Below, piece after piece: positions 8,395-17,191 of a stretch of DNA of 64,000 nucleotides. The stretch comes from Clostridiales bacterium Firm_04 (GTDB lineage: Bacteria > Bacillota > Clostridia > Oscillospirales > Ruminococcaceae), in NCBI GenBank assembly GCA_001603005.1, contig LVAJ01000001.1, positions 1 through 64,000 on the forward strand, written 5' to 3'. The translations under genes and the position numbers were made by a program. The notes under the pieces are model-generated. The model made no database searches, was not told the DNA's origin, and saw only the letters and a program-made list of their open reading frames with translations. Each line of letters opens with the position of its first letter. The stretch's first letter is position 1.

Positions 8395-9134
8395 AGAAAA
8401 TCGGAAAAGCCTTTGCCTCTCTGAAATGGTATGAGATCGCCATGTGCATCATCATGTTTGCAATCGCGATCTACTACGCGATCCTGCCGCAGGAGGGCAC
8501 CCCGCAGTGGCTTGCGGTCATCAATTTCATTTCCGGACTCTGCGGCATCATCTGCGTATTCTTCACCGCGAAGGCAAACCGCATGAACTTTCCGTTCGCC
8601 GTGATCAATACGACGGTATTCATCATCTATCTCGGCTACTTCGGCATCTGGGCGACCTTCTGGCTGGAAACGCTGGTCTATTTCCCGATGAACATTATCT
8701 CTTGGGTGAAATGGTATCAGCACAAGGACGAGGATGACGCGCTGCTTGCAAAATCGAAGAAATTCAAGTGGTGGCAGCATCTTCTGGTCACGGCGCTGAT
8801 CGCCGCACTGACCGTTGTGGTATACTTCACGCTCTCGAAGCTCGCAGGCGACACATGGATGAAATTCGCCGTGCAGTTCGGCTGGAATACGACCGTGATG
8901 AAGTGGCTCGATTCCGCGATCTTCGCGATCGGCATTGTTTCGATCGTGCTGGAAGCCCTGCGGTACAGAGAGCAGTACATCTGGTGGCTGGTCACGGATG
9001 TGTTCGCGGTCACACAGTATGTGCTCAAGCGCGATCCGGTCTATACGACCAAAAAGGCAATTTATCTGATTGAAGCAATTGTGGGGCTGCGCAACTGGCA
9101 CAGACTCTCGCAGAAAAACAAAACCAATGAATAA
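8382..9134 (+). CDS. pnuC: PnuC-family nicotinamide riboside/NMN transporter
   Basis: The product is 250 residues, starting at the ATG at 8382 inside the end of the previous gene. It is an integral membrane protein with about seven hydrophobic segments. The C-terminal region ALRYREQYIWWLVTDVF and DPVYTTKKAIYLIEAI shows the Trp- and Tyr-rich signature of PnuC transporters, which move nicotinamide riboside or related B3 vitamers by facilitated diffusion. The alternative upstream frame is a shadow of the adenylyltransferase gene. Position in an NrtR-led operon with NAD-forming enzymes supports vitamin B3 uptake. Which vitamer is carried is not decidable here. Confidence 0.9.
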   Translation: MDGLKKIGKAFASLKWYEIAMCIIMFAIAIYYAILPQEGTPQWLAVINFISGLCGIICVFFTAKANRMNFPFAVINTTVFIIYLGYFGIWATFWLETLVYFPMNIISWVKWYQHKDEDDALLAKSKKFKWWQHLLVTALIAALTVVVYFTLSKLAGDTWMKFAVQFGWNTTVMKWLDSAIFAIGIVSIVLEALRYREQYIWWLVTDVFAVTQYVLKRDPVYTTKKAIYLIEAIVGLRNWHRLSQKNKTNE

Positions 9135-9148
9135 AGAGGAGGATCACC

Positions 9149-9673
9149 ATGAAAAAGTTTCTGATTGTTGTGGATATGCAGAAGGATTTTGTGGACGGCG
9201 CACTCGGCTCGAAGGAAGCATGTGCGATCGTTCCGGCAGCCGCGGAGAAGATCCGGAATTTCGACGGCGAGATCTTCGCGACCTTTGATACGCACTTTGC
9301 AAATTACATGGATACCGCAGAGGGCAAAAAGCTGCCGGTTCCGCACTGCATCAAGAATACAGACGGCTGGCAGCTGGATGCGCAGATCGCTGCGGCGCTC
9401 GGCGAAAAGGGCTATACGCCGGTCGAAAAGCACACATTCGGTTCGAGCGACCTGCCGCGGATCCTGTTCCGTGCTGCGGACGGCGAGGATTTCAGCATTG
9501 AGCTGATCGGTCTGTGCACCGACATCTGCGTTGTCAGCAATGCGCTGCTGCTCAAAGCGATCTTCCCGGAGGTCCCGATCGCCGTGGATGCGGCATGCTG
9601 CGCCGGCGTCACACCGGAAAAGCACGAAGCTGCGCTGGAAACCATGAGAAGCTGCCAGATCGACGTCAACTGA
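9149..9673 (+). CDS. pncA: Nicotinamidase (isochorismatase-like cysteine hydrolase)
   Basis: The product is 174 residues, starting at the ATG at 9149 behind GAGGA. The catalytic triad of the family can be placed: Asp9 in VVDMQKDF, Lys94 in PVEKHTFGS, and nucleophile Cys127 in GLCTDICVVS. Metal-binding candidates are DTH near 48-50 and His66. Cis-peptide and oxyanion residues around VDAACCAGVTPEKH fit too. The enzyme should deaminate nicotinamide to nicotinate, feeding the next gene, nicotinate phosphoribosyltransferase, 19 nt downstream. The protein is cytoplasmic. Other isochorismatase-fold hydrolases are possible, but the neighbourhood favours nicotinamidase. Confidence 0.88.
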   Translation: MKKFLIVVDMQKDFVDGALGSKEACAIVPAAAEKIRNFDGEIFATFDTHFANYMDTAEGKKLPVPHCIKNTDGWQLDAQIAAALGEKGYTPVEKHTFGSSDLPRILFRAADGEDFSIELIGLCTDICVVSNALLLKAIFPEVPIAVDAACCAGVTPEKHEAALETMRSCQIDVN

Positions 9674-9692
9674 AAAACAGGAGGAATCACAA

Positions 9693-10895
9693 ATGAAACT
9701 TGAACCGATCGTGGTATCCCTGCTGGATACCGACCTGTATAAATTCAACATGGATCAGGTCATTTTCCATAAGCACACCGACCTCTGCGGTCAGTACTAC
9801 TTCAAATGCCGCACAAAGGGCGTCGTCTTCACGCCGGAAATGGTGCAGGAGATCAACGACCAGATCGACCACCTCTGCACGCTGCACTTTCAGAAAGAGG
9901 AGCTCGACTATCTGCGCTCGATCCGCTTCATCAAGGATGACTACGTGGAATTTCTGCGCCTGTGGCATCCGATCCGCGACTATGTGACCGCAGAGCTTGA
10001 CGAAAACGGCGAGCTGCGCATCGTGGTGGACGGTCCGCTGTTCTCGGCAATGCAGTTTGAGATCTACCTGCTGGAGATCGTCAACGAGGTCTATTTCCGG
10101 ATGCAGTTCGATTACGAAGCGCTGCGCAGATCCGCAGAGGAACGTCTGGATGCCAAGATCAGAAAGCTGAACGACGGCACCTACACCTTCAAATTTGCCG
10201 AGTTCGGCTGCCGCAGAAGACTTTCCCGCGAATGGGAGGACGTTGTGGTGCGCAGACTGTGCCAGGAGACCGACAAATGCGTCGGCACCTCGAATGTCTA
10301 TCTCGCAATGAAGTACAATGTCACGCCGATCGGCACCTATGCGCACGAATTTGTGCAGATGTATCAGGGCATCGACTCCATTCCGCTCGCCTACACGAAC
10401 CACTACGCGATGCAGGACTGGTATGACGAATATCAGGGTGACAACGGCACGGCGCTGACCGATACCGTCACGACCGACCTGTTCCTGCTCGACTTCAACC
10501 GCTCGATGGTCAACAACTATACCGGCGTCCGCCACGACAGCGGCGATCCCTATGCATGGGGCGAAAAGATCATCGCGCACTACAAAAAATATGGCGTCGA
10601 TCCGAAGACCAAGCTGCTGCTGTTCAGCGACAGCCTCGATTTCGACCGCGCCCAGAAGCTCTATGACTACTTCTGCGGCAAGACGAAGGTTTCGTTCGGC
10701 ATCGGCACATTCTGCTCGAACGATACCGAGGAAAATGCGCTCAACATCGTCATCAAGCTGCAGTTCGTCAACGGCAGACCGGTCGCAAAGCTCTCCGATG
10801 ACATCGGCAAGGCAATGTGCCGCGATGCGGAATATCTCGAATATCTCAAAAATGCAGTCGATTTCAGACTGAATCGTGAAGCAGACCGCAGCTGA
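9693..10895 (+). CDS. pncB: Nicotinate phosphoribosyltransferase
   Basis: The product is 400 residues, starting at the ATG at 9693 behind AGGAGG. Family motifs are clear: LLDTDLYKFNM at the N-terminus, TNHYAMQDWYDEYQGD, GVRHDSGDPYAWG, LLFSDSLDFDRA and the phosphate-loop segment SFGIGTF. Length fits the bacterial PncB group. It converts nicotinate and PRPP to nicotinate mononucleotide, the entry to the Preiss-Handler pathway, and it is the last gene of the operon. Transcription ends at the terminator 25 bp downstream. Confidence 0.94.
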   Translation: MKLEPIVVSLLDTDLYKFNMDQVIFHKHTDLCGQYYFKCRTKGVVFTPEMVQEINDQIDHLCTLHFQKEELDYLRSIRFIKDDYVEFLRLWHPIRDYVTAELDENGELRIVVDGPLFSAMQFEIYLLEIVNEVYFRMQFDYEALRRSAEERLDAKIRKLNDGTYTFKFAEFGCRRRLSREWEDVVVRRLCQETDKCVGTSNVYLAMKYNVTPIGTYAHEFVQMYQGIDSIPLAYTNHYAMQDWYDEYQGDNGTALTDTVTTDLFLLDFNRSMVNNYTGVRHDSGDPYAWGEKIIAHYKKYGVDPKTKLLLFSDSLDFDRAQKLYDYFCGKTKVSFGIGTFCSNDTEENALNIVIKLQFVNGRPVAKLSDDIGKAMCRDAEYLEYLKNAVDFRLNREADRS

Positions 10896-10911
10896 TCCGT
10901 AATCAGCCGAA

Positions 10912-10960
10912 AAAAAGAGCATCCCCTCTCCGGCATGTTCCGAAAGAGGGGATGTTTTGT
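10912..10960. terminator. Bidirectional terminator between pncB and the U32-like gene
   Basis: A 10-bp stem (CATCCCCTCT 10920-10929 with AGAGGGGATG 10945-10954) is followed by a T-rich run on the plus strand, and on the minus strand by CTC plus seven T. It ends both the NAD operon and the convergent U32-like gene. Confidence 0.85.
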
Positions 10961-10973
10961 TGTTTCGGGTTCA

Positions 10974-11933
10974 TTACTCGCCCATCACCTGAATGACGCC
11001 GTTTTCCGCCAGCCATTTCATGAATGTGAACCGTGCGCGGTCCCTGCATTCCGGCTTGACCATGTAGTACATATAGTGTTCGATCAGGTTGAGCGTGCCG
11101 GAGGTTCTGCCCTCGATTTTGAACTGCTCAAAGCCCATAGGAATGTACTTTTCCCAGATCTCGTCCGGCGTGATATGATTTTTCAGACCGGTGATATCAA
11201 ACAGCGTTCTCTTGGCGCATTTGCATTCGATGAACTTTCTGTACTGGGGATATCCCGCCTGAAATTTTTCCGCATCGAACGGGATGCCGCGGTTTTTTTT
11301 GATGTGGTTCGCGTAGGCGATCTGCTGGATGCCGAGTGCCTCATAATGCTCCGAACGGATCGGACATCCGGGGTTGCAGCAGGCATTGACCAGCAGCTCG
11401 CATTTTTTCTTGTCGGGGATCTTTTCGAGAATGTCAAATTCATGGTTCAGGTCATAGTCGATCACGACGATGTGATAATCCTTGTTGACCTCGTCGATCA
11501 GCGCATCGCCGTCCGTGATGCGTTTGCAGGTCGAGCTGGTGATCTTGTAATTCGGATAATTCTTCCGGATATATTCTTCCAGCAGCGGCGAGAACACGAT
11601 GACTTCATTGAGCCCGTTGTCCGCCAGATGCATGACCATATTGCAGAAATCATCGCTGAGATGCTTTTTTTCGATCATCGGATTGGTGAATGTGAACCGG
11701 AGCGGGATGCCGCGTTCGTTATAAGCCTGGATCACCGATTTGACAAACGGTTTCTGGCAGAATCCGTCCTGCGTGCGTCCGCCGTTCCAGATCGACTGCG
11801 GGAACGCGCCGTAGACCGATGCGATCTCCACGCCCTCGCGGAAAAATTCCGGACATTTTGCGAGAAATTCCGCAAACACGAGGTTGAATTTGTATTTGGC
11901 AGCAAAATCGGGAAGATGAAAACGAGCTTTCAT
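10974..11933 (-). CDS. Peptidase U32-like protein
   Basis: The product is 319 residues, starting at the ATG at 11933; a GTG one codon earlier is less well spaced from AAAGGA. It resembles peptidase U32/collagenase-like TIM-barrel proteins. The features are the Cys-rich NACCNPGCPIRSEHY segment near residue 210 and FKIEGRTS near residue 280, a hallmark of U32 proteins. Many U32 members act in tRNA or ubiquinone hydroxylation rather than proteolysis and use cysteines for Fe-S binding. Here cysteines also occur at ECKCAKR. It is a stand-alone gene whose promoter lies inside a dispersed repeat element. The exact function is unknown. Confidence 0.65.
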   Translation of the reverse strand: MKARFHLPDFAAKYKFNLVFAEFLAKCPEFFREGVEIASVYGAFPQSIWNGGRTQDGFCQKPFVKSVIQAYNERGIPLRFTFTNPMIEKKHLSDDFCNMVMHLADNGLNEVIVFSPLLEEYIRKNYPNYKITSSTCKRITDGDALIDEVNKDYHIVVIDYDLNHEFDILEKIPDKKKCELLVNACCNPGCPIRSEHYEALGIQQIAYANHIKKNRGIPFDAEKFQAGYPQYRKFIECKCAKRTLFDITGLKNHITPDEIWEKYIPMGFEQFKIEGRTSGTLNLIEHYMYYMVKPECRDRARFTFMKWLAENGVIQVMGE

Positions 11934-11981
11934 CACGGATCATCCTTTCTGTTCAGAATCGGTACGAACTGTCTTTTTCTT

Positions 11982-12010
11982 ATTATAGCACATTATGCGG
12001 AAAAGTGCAA
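11982..12010 (-). promoter_or_regulatory. Promoter of the U32-like gene, embedded in a dispersed repeat
   Basis: On the minus strand, TTGCAC (12010-12005), a 17-bp spacer and TATAAT (11987-11982), preceded by TG at the extended -10 position. The same promoter layout, with much of the same flanking sequence, recurs upstream of miaB at 54535-54563. Confidence 0.75.
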
Positions 12011-12094
12011 TGGGAGAGAACGCATAATATTTACAGTTTCGCTTCATGGGTGTAAAAATGGATGCGGGCACTGCCCGCTGCTGAAAAGTGCAAT
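11982..12094 (-). repeat. Dispersed ~95-bp repeat with promoter and 15-bp palindrome, copy 1
   Basis: Shared blocks with 54535-54630 and 54632-54716 are a TTATAGCA block, AAAAGTGCAATGGG, GTTTCGCTTCATGGG and the palindrome GCGGGCACTGCCCGC (here 12064-12078). A second GAAAAGTGCAATGG block follows at 12083-12096, which suggests the remains of a tandem copy like that at 54.5 kb. It is non-coding and lies between pgsA and the U32-like gene. Confidence 0.75.
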
Positions 12095-12104
12095 GGATTT
12101 CCAT

Positions 12105-12146
12105 ATAAAAAAGCATTGCGCTCCGGTATCAGAACGCAATGCTTTC
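12105..12146 (-). terminator. Terminator of the recA-pgsA operon
   Basis: An 11-bp stem (12145-12135 with 12120-12110; AAAGCATTGCG type) is followed on the minus strand by a T-run. It lies 4 bp after the pgsA stop codon. Confidence 0.85.
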
Positions 12147-12149
12147 CGA

Positions 12150-12734
12150 TCATTGATTCGGATTGATGTCTTTCCAGTAATGCACGAGATATTCCGCGCC
12201 CGACCAGACCGTGAGACCTGCCGCGATCCAGAACAGCAGCGAGAGGAATACTTCCGCGCCGGTAAAGACGCCTGCCGGAATGTTCAGTCCGAATGCGTTG
12301 AAATCGAGCCGGAACGACCAGTAGACCATTGCCGCGATCAGCGCGACCATAGTGAATGCGGTTTTGAGCTTGCCGGCAAATCCAGCCGGAACGACCGTGC
12401 CCTTTCCCGCAACGACCAGCCGCAGCGCCGAGACCATAAATTCGCGCGCAACGATCAGCAGGAACGCCGCGATATTGAGCTTCTGCTGCTGCAAAAAGCA
12501 TGAGAGCGCCGCAACGACCAGCACCTTATCCGCAAGCGGATCGAGGAATTTGCCGAAATCGGTGATCTGGTGATTTTTGCGCGCCAGATGCCCGTCAAAC
12601 GCATCGGTAATCGCAGCGGCGACAAAGATCAGCGTCGCGATCAGATAATGCGCGGGGATTTTCCAGTAAAAGAACAGAACAAACGCAGGTACGAGAATTA
12701 CACGCAGCAGCGTCAGTTTATTGGGGGTATTCAA
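12150..12734 (-). CDS. pgsA: CDP-diacylglycerol-glycerol-3-phosphate 3-phosphatidyltransferase
   Basis: The product is 194 residues. The CDP-alcohol phosphatidyltransferase signature DG-x2-AR-x8-G-x3-D-x3-D is present as DAFDGHLARKNHQITDFG followed by KFLDPLADK near residues 43-70. There are four to five hydrophobic membrane segments. It makes phosphatidylglycerol phosphate, the committed step to phosphatidylglycerol and cardiolipin. The start overlaps the rimO stop by 4 nt (ATGA), so translation is coupled. It is the last gene of the recA-recX-rimO operon. Confidence 0.93.
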   Translation of the reverse strand: MNTPNKLTLLRVILVPAFVLFFYWKIPAHYLIATLIFVAAAITDAFDGHLARKNHQITDFGKFLDPLADKVLVVAALSCFLQQQKLNIAAFLLIVAREFMVSALRLVVAGKGTVVPAGFAGKLKTAFTMVALIAAMVYWSFRLDFNAFGLNIPAGVFTGAEVFLSLLFWIAAGLTVWSGAEYLVHYWKDINPNQ

Positions 12735-14065
12735 CGTGCAGTCACCTCTCCGGTTAAATCATAGTCATCAACGGTATCTGTAATATGCACCGAAACAAAC
12801 TGTCCGATCTGAAATCCGTCCTTCGTGCTGCCGGGCAGATAGAGCCTGCCGTCGATATCGGGCGCATCCGCAGCCGTGCGCGCGATCCATGCCGCTGCCT
12901 GCGCATCGTAGCCCTCGATGACCGCCTCGGTATCGCTGCCGACACGGGCAGCATTCAGCTCTGCCGCGATCTGCATCTGCTGTTCCATGAGCAGCTCCGC
13001 GCGGTGCTGACGGGTTTCCTCGTCCACCTGATCGGGCATGCGGGCAGCGACTGTGCCTTCTTCCTCGGAATAGGCAAAGCAGCCCATGCGGTCGAAGCGC
13101 ATCTCCTGCACAAATTCCGCAAGTTCATTGAACTGCTCCTCTGTTTCGCCGGGGAATCCGACGAGCAGCGTGGTGCGCAGCGTGATATCAGGGATCCGCT
13201 TCCGCAGCTTAGCAAAGAGTGTCCGCAGCATGTCCGCATCGCATTTCCGGTGCATGTTTTTCAGTACGTCTGCATTGCAGTGCTGGATCGGAATATCAAG
13301 ATATTTCACGATTTTCGGCTCATCCGCAATGACGCCGATCAGCTCGTCGGAGAGCCGCTCCGGATAGCAGTAGAGCACGCGGATCCAGCGGAAGCCTTCG
13401 ATTTTGCAGAGTTCATGCAGCAGCTCCGGCAGTCTGGATTCGCCGTAGAGATCCTCGCCGTAGCGCGTGGTATCCTGCGCAATGACAATCAGCTCCTGCA
13501 CGCCGGATTCTGCGAGCGTGCGGGCTTCCGCGAGCACATCTTCCATCGGCACAGAGCGGAATTTTCCGCGGATCTGCGGGATCGCGCAGTAGGTGCAGCC
13601 GTTGGAGCAGCCCTCTGCGACCTTGAGATACGCGAAAAAGGGGAGCGTTGCAATGATGCGCTTGCCGGTCAGCGGCATGTTGCATTTCGGTGCAAAATGC
13701 GTCACGCGTTCGCCGGCAGTGATCTCATTGAGCACGCGGATGATCTCCGGCTGATCGCCGATGCCGACGACCGCATCGACTTCCGGAAACTGTTCCGCGA
13801 CCTCGTCCTTATAGCGTTCGGCAAGACATCCGGTCACGACGATCTTTTTCAGCGAGCCGGATGCTTTCAGCGCACCGAGCTCTAAGATCGTGTCGATCGC
13901 TTCTTCCTTTGCCGCCTGAATAAATCCGCAGGTATTCACAATCGCAATATCTGCCTCATTCGGTTTGACCGTGAGCACATAGCCGTTCTGCCGCAGCAGC
14001 GCGAGCATGCGCTCCGAGTCCACAAGATTCTTGGCACAGCCAAGTGATACCATGCTGACGATCAT
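12731..14065 (-). CDS. rimO: Ribosomal protein S12 methylthiotransferase RimO
   Basis: The product is 444 residues, starting at the ATG at 14065 behind AGGAG. The longer open frame upstream overlaps the previous gene and has no ribosome site. The N-terminal UPF0004 domain has MVSLGCAKNLVDSE and CGFIQAAKEEAI, with three cysteines for the second Fe-S cluster. The radical SAM motif is GCSNGCTYCAIPQIRGKFRS. A C-terminal TRAM domain ends the protein. The loop after the CxxxCxxC motif and the overall length identify RimO rather than MiaB, which is encoded separately at 53.1 kb. It methylthiolates Asp88 of ribosomal protein S12. Confidence 0.93.
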   Translation of the reverse strand: MIVSMVSLGCAKNLVDSERMLALLRQNGYVLTVKPNEADIAIVNTCGFIQAAKEEAIDTILELGALKASGSLKKIVVTGCLAERYKDEVAEQFPEVDAVVGIGDQPEIIRVLNEITAGERVTHFAPKCNMPLTGKRIIATLPFFAYLKVAEGCSNGCTYCAIPQIRGKFRSVPMEDVLAEARTLAESGVQELIVIAQDTTRYGEDLYGESRLPELLHELCKIEGFRWIRVLYCYPERLSDELIGVIADEPKIVKYLDIPIQHCNADVLKNMHRKCDADMLRTLFAKLRKRIPDITLRTTLLVGFPGETEEQFNELAEFVQEMRFDRMGCFAYSEEEGTVAARMPDQVDEETRQHRAELLMEQQMQIAAELNAARVGSDTEAVIEGYDAQAAAWIARTAADAPDIDGRLYLPGSTKDGFQIGQFVSVHITDTVDDYDLTGEVTAR

Positions 14066-14069
14066 TCTT

Positions 14070-14558
14070 TTACTCCTGTTTATTTCCGTTTCCGGCAGTT
14101 TTCGCATAGCCGTTCTCGAAGTCTCTGCCTGCATCGAACGCCGCGAGCTCTGCCGATGTGAGCGTGCCTTTTCCGTCATAGCGGTAGAATCTGCCGCTTT
14201 CCGCAACAAATTCCGTCACGCAGTAATCCGGATCGCCGATCCCGTCCGGATAATATTTCTCGTCGCCGTCATTCCAGAGCAGCTCCTTGAATGCCCGTTC
14301 CGTATGGATGACGGCACGCCCGCAGAGGCAGAGCCCCTCGAACGCCGCATCATCGGAAAAATACAGGCAGGCATTGCCGTTCCGGAGCAGACTTTGCACA
14401 TGCGCAGAGCTTGTATTGGTGGAGATCAGGTGTCTGCCGAGCCCCTTGTGCCAGACGCAGAACACCCTGCGGATATTCTGTCTGCCGTCCTCGTCCGTAT
14501 AGCCAAGATCTGCAAACAGCGAGCGGTTGACGAGCGCCGCCAGTTCTTCGTAGGTCAT
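14070..14558 (-). CDS. Pyridoxamine 5'-phosphate oxidase-like FMN-binding protein
   Basis: The product is 162 residues, starting at the ATG at 14558 behind AGGAG. It shows the split-barrel pattern of the PNPOx-like family: a short N-terminal helix, then strands such as FCVWHKGLGRHLIST, a SSAHVQSLLRNGNACLYF segment and the central EGLCLCGRAVI strand. These small proteins bind FMN or F420 and reduce or protect varied substrates, so function cannot be fixed. It lies between recX and rimO with gaps of 14 and 4 nt, clearly within the same transcript. No membrane segment or signal is present. Confidence 0.75.
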   Translation of the reverse strand: MTYEELAALVNRSLFADLGYTDEDGRQNIRRVFCVWHKGLGRHLISTNTSSAHVQSLLRNGNACLYFSDDAAFEGLCLCGRAVIHTERAFKELLWNDGDEKYYPDGIGDPDYCVTEFVAESGRFYRYDGKGTLTSAELAAFDAGRDFENGYAKTAGNGNKQE

Positions 14559-14572
14559 GTATGCTCCTTTGT

Positions 14573-15217
14573 TCAGCTTTCCTGTTCTTCCAGCCATGCG
14601 TAGTAATCTTCGATCGCATATCGGATTTCCTGATATGTGTATCCGCGCCGGACAAGTGCCGCCGTGACCTTTTCGGTCGCCTTGCGGTCATCCGGATCGG
14701 TCAGATACCGCGCGTATTTCTTTTGCAGGATTTCCAGAAGCTGCGCGGAGATCTTCTCGGCATCGTCATATTCCGCAAGCGCATCGTCGATGTCCTCCTG
14801 CGAAAGTCCGCGGTGCCGCATTTCGTATTCCGCGCGCCGGATGCCGAATTTTTTGACCTCGACAAAATGCCGCGCAAGCTGTTCGGCATAGACCGCATCA
14901 TTGAGAAAGCCGTATCGCATGAGCTTTTCGAGTGCGGCAAGCACCGCATCTTCCTGCGCATGGGGCGCTGCGATCAGCTTGCCGTAAAGCTCGCGATAGG
15001 AATAGCCGCGCTTTTCGAGCAGATAGAGCCCGTATTCATAGGCGCGGTGCTCTGCCGCCTGCCGTTTCAGATCCGCAATGCGTTCTTCGTCCAGATCGTC
15101 GCCTGTGCGCAGAAATTCTGACTGCACCAGATCTGCGTGCAGCCAGAGCTTCTGTTCATTTTCCAGTACGATCTCAAACAGCTTTCCCTTTGCGGGATTG
15201 ATTTCCAGTATTTTCAT
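14573..15217 (-). CDS. recX: Regulatory protein RecX
   Basis: The product is 214 residues with the three-helix repeats of RecX. These are visible in AYEYGLYLLEKRGYSYRELYGKL, ALEKLMRYGFLNDAVYAEQLARH and the following KKFGIRRAEYEMRHRGLSQEDI. It begins 18 nt after recA. RecX binds RecA filaments and limits recombinase activity. Cotranscription with recA is the usual arrangement. The protein is slightly longer than the enterobacterial form, as is common in Firmicutes. Confidence 0.92.
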   Translation of the reverse strand: MKILEINPAKGKLFEIVLENEQKLWLHADLVQSEFLRTGDDLDEERIADLKRQAAEHRAYEYGLYLLEKRGYSYRELYGKLIAAPHAQEDAVLAALEKLMRYGFLNDAVYAEQLARHFVEVKKFGIRRAEYEMRHRGLSQEDIDDALAEYDDAEKISAQLLEILQKKYARYLTDPDDRKATEKVTAALVRRGYTYQEIRYAIEDYYAWLEEQES

Positions 15218-15235
15218 GATGCATGCTGCACCGGC

Positions 15236-16423
15236 TTATTCTTCCGGTGCGAACTCCTCAAAATCCTCGTCCAGATCGGTCCCGGCAGCATCAAGCGCCG
15301 CACCGGTCGCCGCAACAGCCTGATCTGCTTTCGATTTTGCATCGGAGACCGCAGCAGCCTTCTTGTTCTTCTTGGATGCGAGCACGAGGGCTTCCTTCTG
15401 CTCCATGATCTTCTTTTCGACTTCCTTCTCGAAATCGGGCTCGTTTTCGAGGATCTCCTTGACAGCATCTCTGCCCTGACCGAGCTTGCGGTCGCCGTAG
15501 CTGAACCACGAGCCGCTCTTGTGGATGATATCGAGATCGGTCGCGAGGTCGAGCACCTCACCGACACGGGAGATGCCCTTGCCGTACATCATATCAAATT
15601 CGCACTCACGGAACGGCGGCGCGACCTTGTTCTTGACGACCTTGACTCTTGTGCGGTTGCCGATGACCTCGGCGCCGTTCTTGATCGCCTCGCCCTTGCG
15701 GACTTCCATACGGACAGAGGCATAGAATTTCAGCGCTCTGCCGCCGGTCGTGGTCTCCGGATTGCCGTACATGACACCGATCTTTTCGCGCACCTGATTG
15801 ATAAAGATCGCGACGCAGTTTGATTTTGCGATGACAGGCGTCAGCTTGCGCATTGCCTGCGACATGAGTCTTGCGAGCATACCGACATGGGAATCGCCCA
15901 TTTCGCCTTCGATCTCGGCGCGGGTGGTCATTGCCGCAACGGAGTCGATGACGATGACGTCGATCGCACCGGAGCGCACGAGTGCCTCTGCGATCTCAAG
16001 TGCCTGCTCGCCGCTGTCCGGCTGCGACACCAGCAGATCCTCGATGTTGACGCCGAGTGCCTGTGCGTAGGTCGGATCGAGCGCGTGCTCAACGTCCACG
16101 AATGCAGCCTCGCCGCCGAGCTTCTGTGCCTCTGCGATGATCTGCAGCGCGACTGTCGTTTTACCGGAGCTTTCCGGTCCGTAGATCTCGACGATTCTGC
16201 CGCGCGGCACACCGCCGATTCCGAGCGCCATATCCAGCGAGAGCGAGCCGGTCGAGATCGCCTGCACATTCTGCACGGTGTTCTGACCAAGACGCATGAC
16301 GGCGCCGATTCCGTACTGCTTTTCGATCTGTGCGATCGCATTTTTCAGCGCTTTTTCGCGCTCCTCTTTGGTTGCCGGAATGACAACGCCGATATTCTTC
16401 TTTTTCAGCTCTGCTTTTGCCAT
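15236..16423 (-). CDS. recA: Recombinase RecA
   Basis: The product is 395 residues. Walker A is GPESSGKTT; the Walker B region is [10 protein letters not shown]; the DNA-binding loop 2 region and the [16 protein letters not shown] stretch are intact. The N-terminus has a short extension ([21 protein letters not shown]) and the C-terminus carries an Ala/Lys-rich linker and an acidic tail ([13 protein letters not shown]), as in many Clostridia. It catalyses strand exchange and LexA cleavage. I could not find a convincing SOS box in 16424-16509. Confidence 0.97.
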   Translation of the reverse strand: MAKAELKKKNIGVVIPATKEEREKALKNAIAQIEKQYGIGAVMRLGQNTVQNVQAISTGSLSLDMALGIGGVPRGRIVEIYGPESSGKTTVALQIIAEAQKLGGEAAFVDVEHALDPTYAQALGVNIEDLLVSQPDSGEQALEIAEALVRSGAIDVIVIDSVAAMTTRAEIEGEMGDSHVGMLARLMSQAMRKLTPVIAKSNCVAIFINQVREKIGVMYGNPETTTGGRALKFYASVRMEVRKGEAIKNGAEVIGNRTRVKVVKNKVAPPFRECEFDMMYGKGISRVGEVLDLATDLDIIHKSGSWFSYGDRKLGQGRDAVKEILENEPDFEKEVEKKIMEQKEALVLASKKNKKAAAVSDAKSKADQAVAATGAALDAAGTDLDEDFEEFAPEE

Positions 16424-16509
16424 AATCTCGATTCCTTTCTATCAGGTGTTTGCAGACGGATCCGTTTCCGCATCCGTGTATCTGTACAACAGAATTGCCC
16501 GTGCAGGGA

Positions 16510-17178
16510 TCAGGTATGCGGCTGGACGTGATCCCAGTCCTCTGCGCCGTATGCAGAGACCAGCCAGTTGAAGCCCTTGTGCCGCTCCATGACGATATCA
16601 TGGGAGAGTCCGCCGCTGATCGGCTCCTTTTTGACGGCAGCATCGACGCATGCCCAGTCCATGCGGAGAATGAGGTCCGCGTGGTCGAGGATCTCTGCGT
16701 CCGAATGCATCTGCACCTTTTCGCGCAGTGCATCAAAGTCCTTGCAGCTGTCGATCAGCCGGATCAGGGGGATGCAGTCTGCTTCGGTATCCGGATAGGA
16801 CAGCTCGCCGACCAGTCCGCATGCCCAGAACAGCGGCATGCACATTTCAATGCGCCAGACCATCTGGATCGCATCCTGCTGCGGGACTTCGGGTGCCTGC
16901 GGTTCTTCCATTGCGATGAAGCGCTTCTCATCGGGCGTCAGTTCGTCTTCCAGCCCGAAGCGCTTCACATAGGTATGGAAAAACCGTGCCGAAACCGGCG
17001 GATCGTTGTTGTTTGCCGTGTCGATCGCGATCTGCGAGATCAGCAGTGCCGCGAGTGCGCGCCGGAGAATTTCGTCCGGCGATTTGATCGCGGTATCCGG
17101 CTCCAGATCCGGCAGATTCGGGTTTATTTTGATCTGATGTGCCTGCAAATAGGCTTCCGATTGTTCTTTTCTCGTCAT
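16510..17178 (-). CDS. DUF4272 domain-containing protein
   Basis: The product is 222 residues, starting at the ATG at 17178 behind AAAGGAG. The C-terminal block MERHKGFNWLVSAYGAEDWDHV is typical of DUF4272 proteins, as are the mid-protein EEPQAPEVPQQ and WRIEMCMPLFWACGLV segments. It is soluble, with no signal. The function of the family is unknown. It follows prmC by 13 nt and precedes recA by 86 nt. DUF4272 proteins are scattered and often lie near other small accessory proteins. I make no functional claim. Confidence 0.8.
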   Translation of the reverse strand: MTRKEQSEAYLQAHQIKINPNLPDLEPDTAIKSPDEILRRALAALLISQIAIDTANNNDPPVSARFFHTYVKRFGLEDELTPDEKRFIAMEEPQAPEVPQQDAIQMVWRIEMCMPLFWACGLVGELSYPDTEADCIPLIRLIDSCKDFDALREKVQMHSDAEILDHADLILRMDWACVDAAVKKEPISGGLSHDIVMERHKGFNWLVSAYGAEDWDHVQPHT

Positions 17179-17191
17179 AATATGACTCCTT

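Noticed and set aside
16424-16509. SOS (LexA) box in front of recA
   Set aside because: No GAAC-N4-GTTC type palindrome could be found by eye in this interval.
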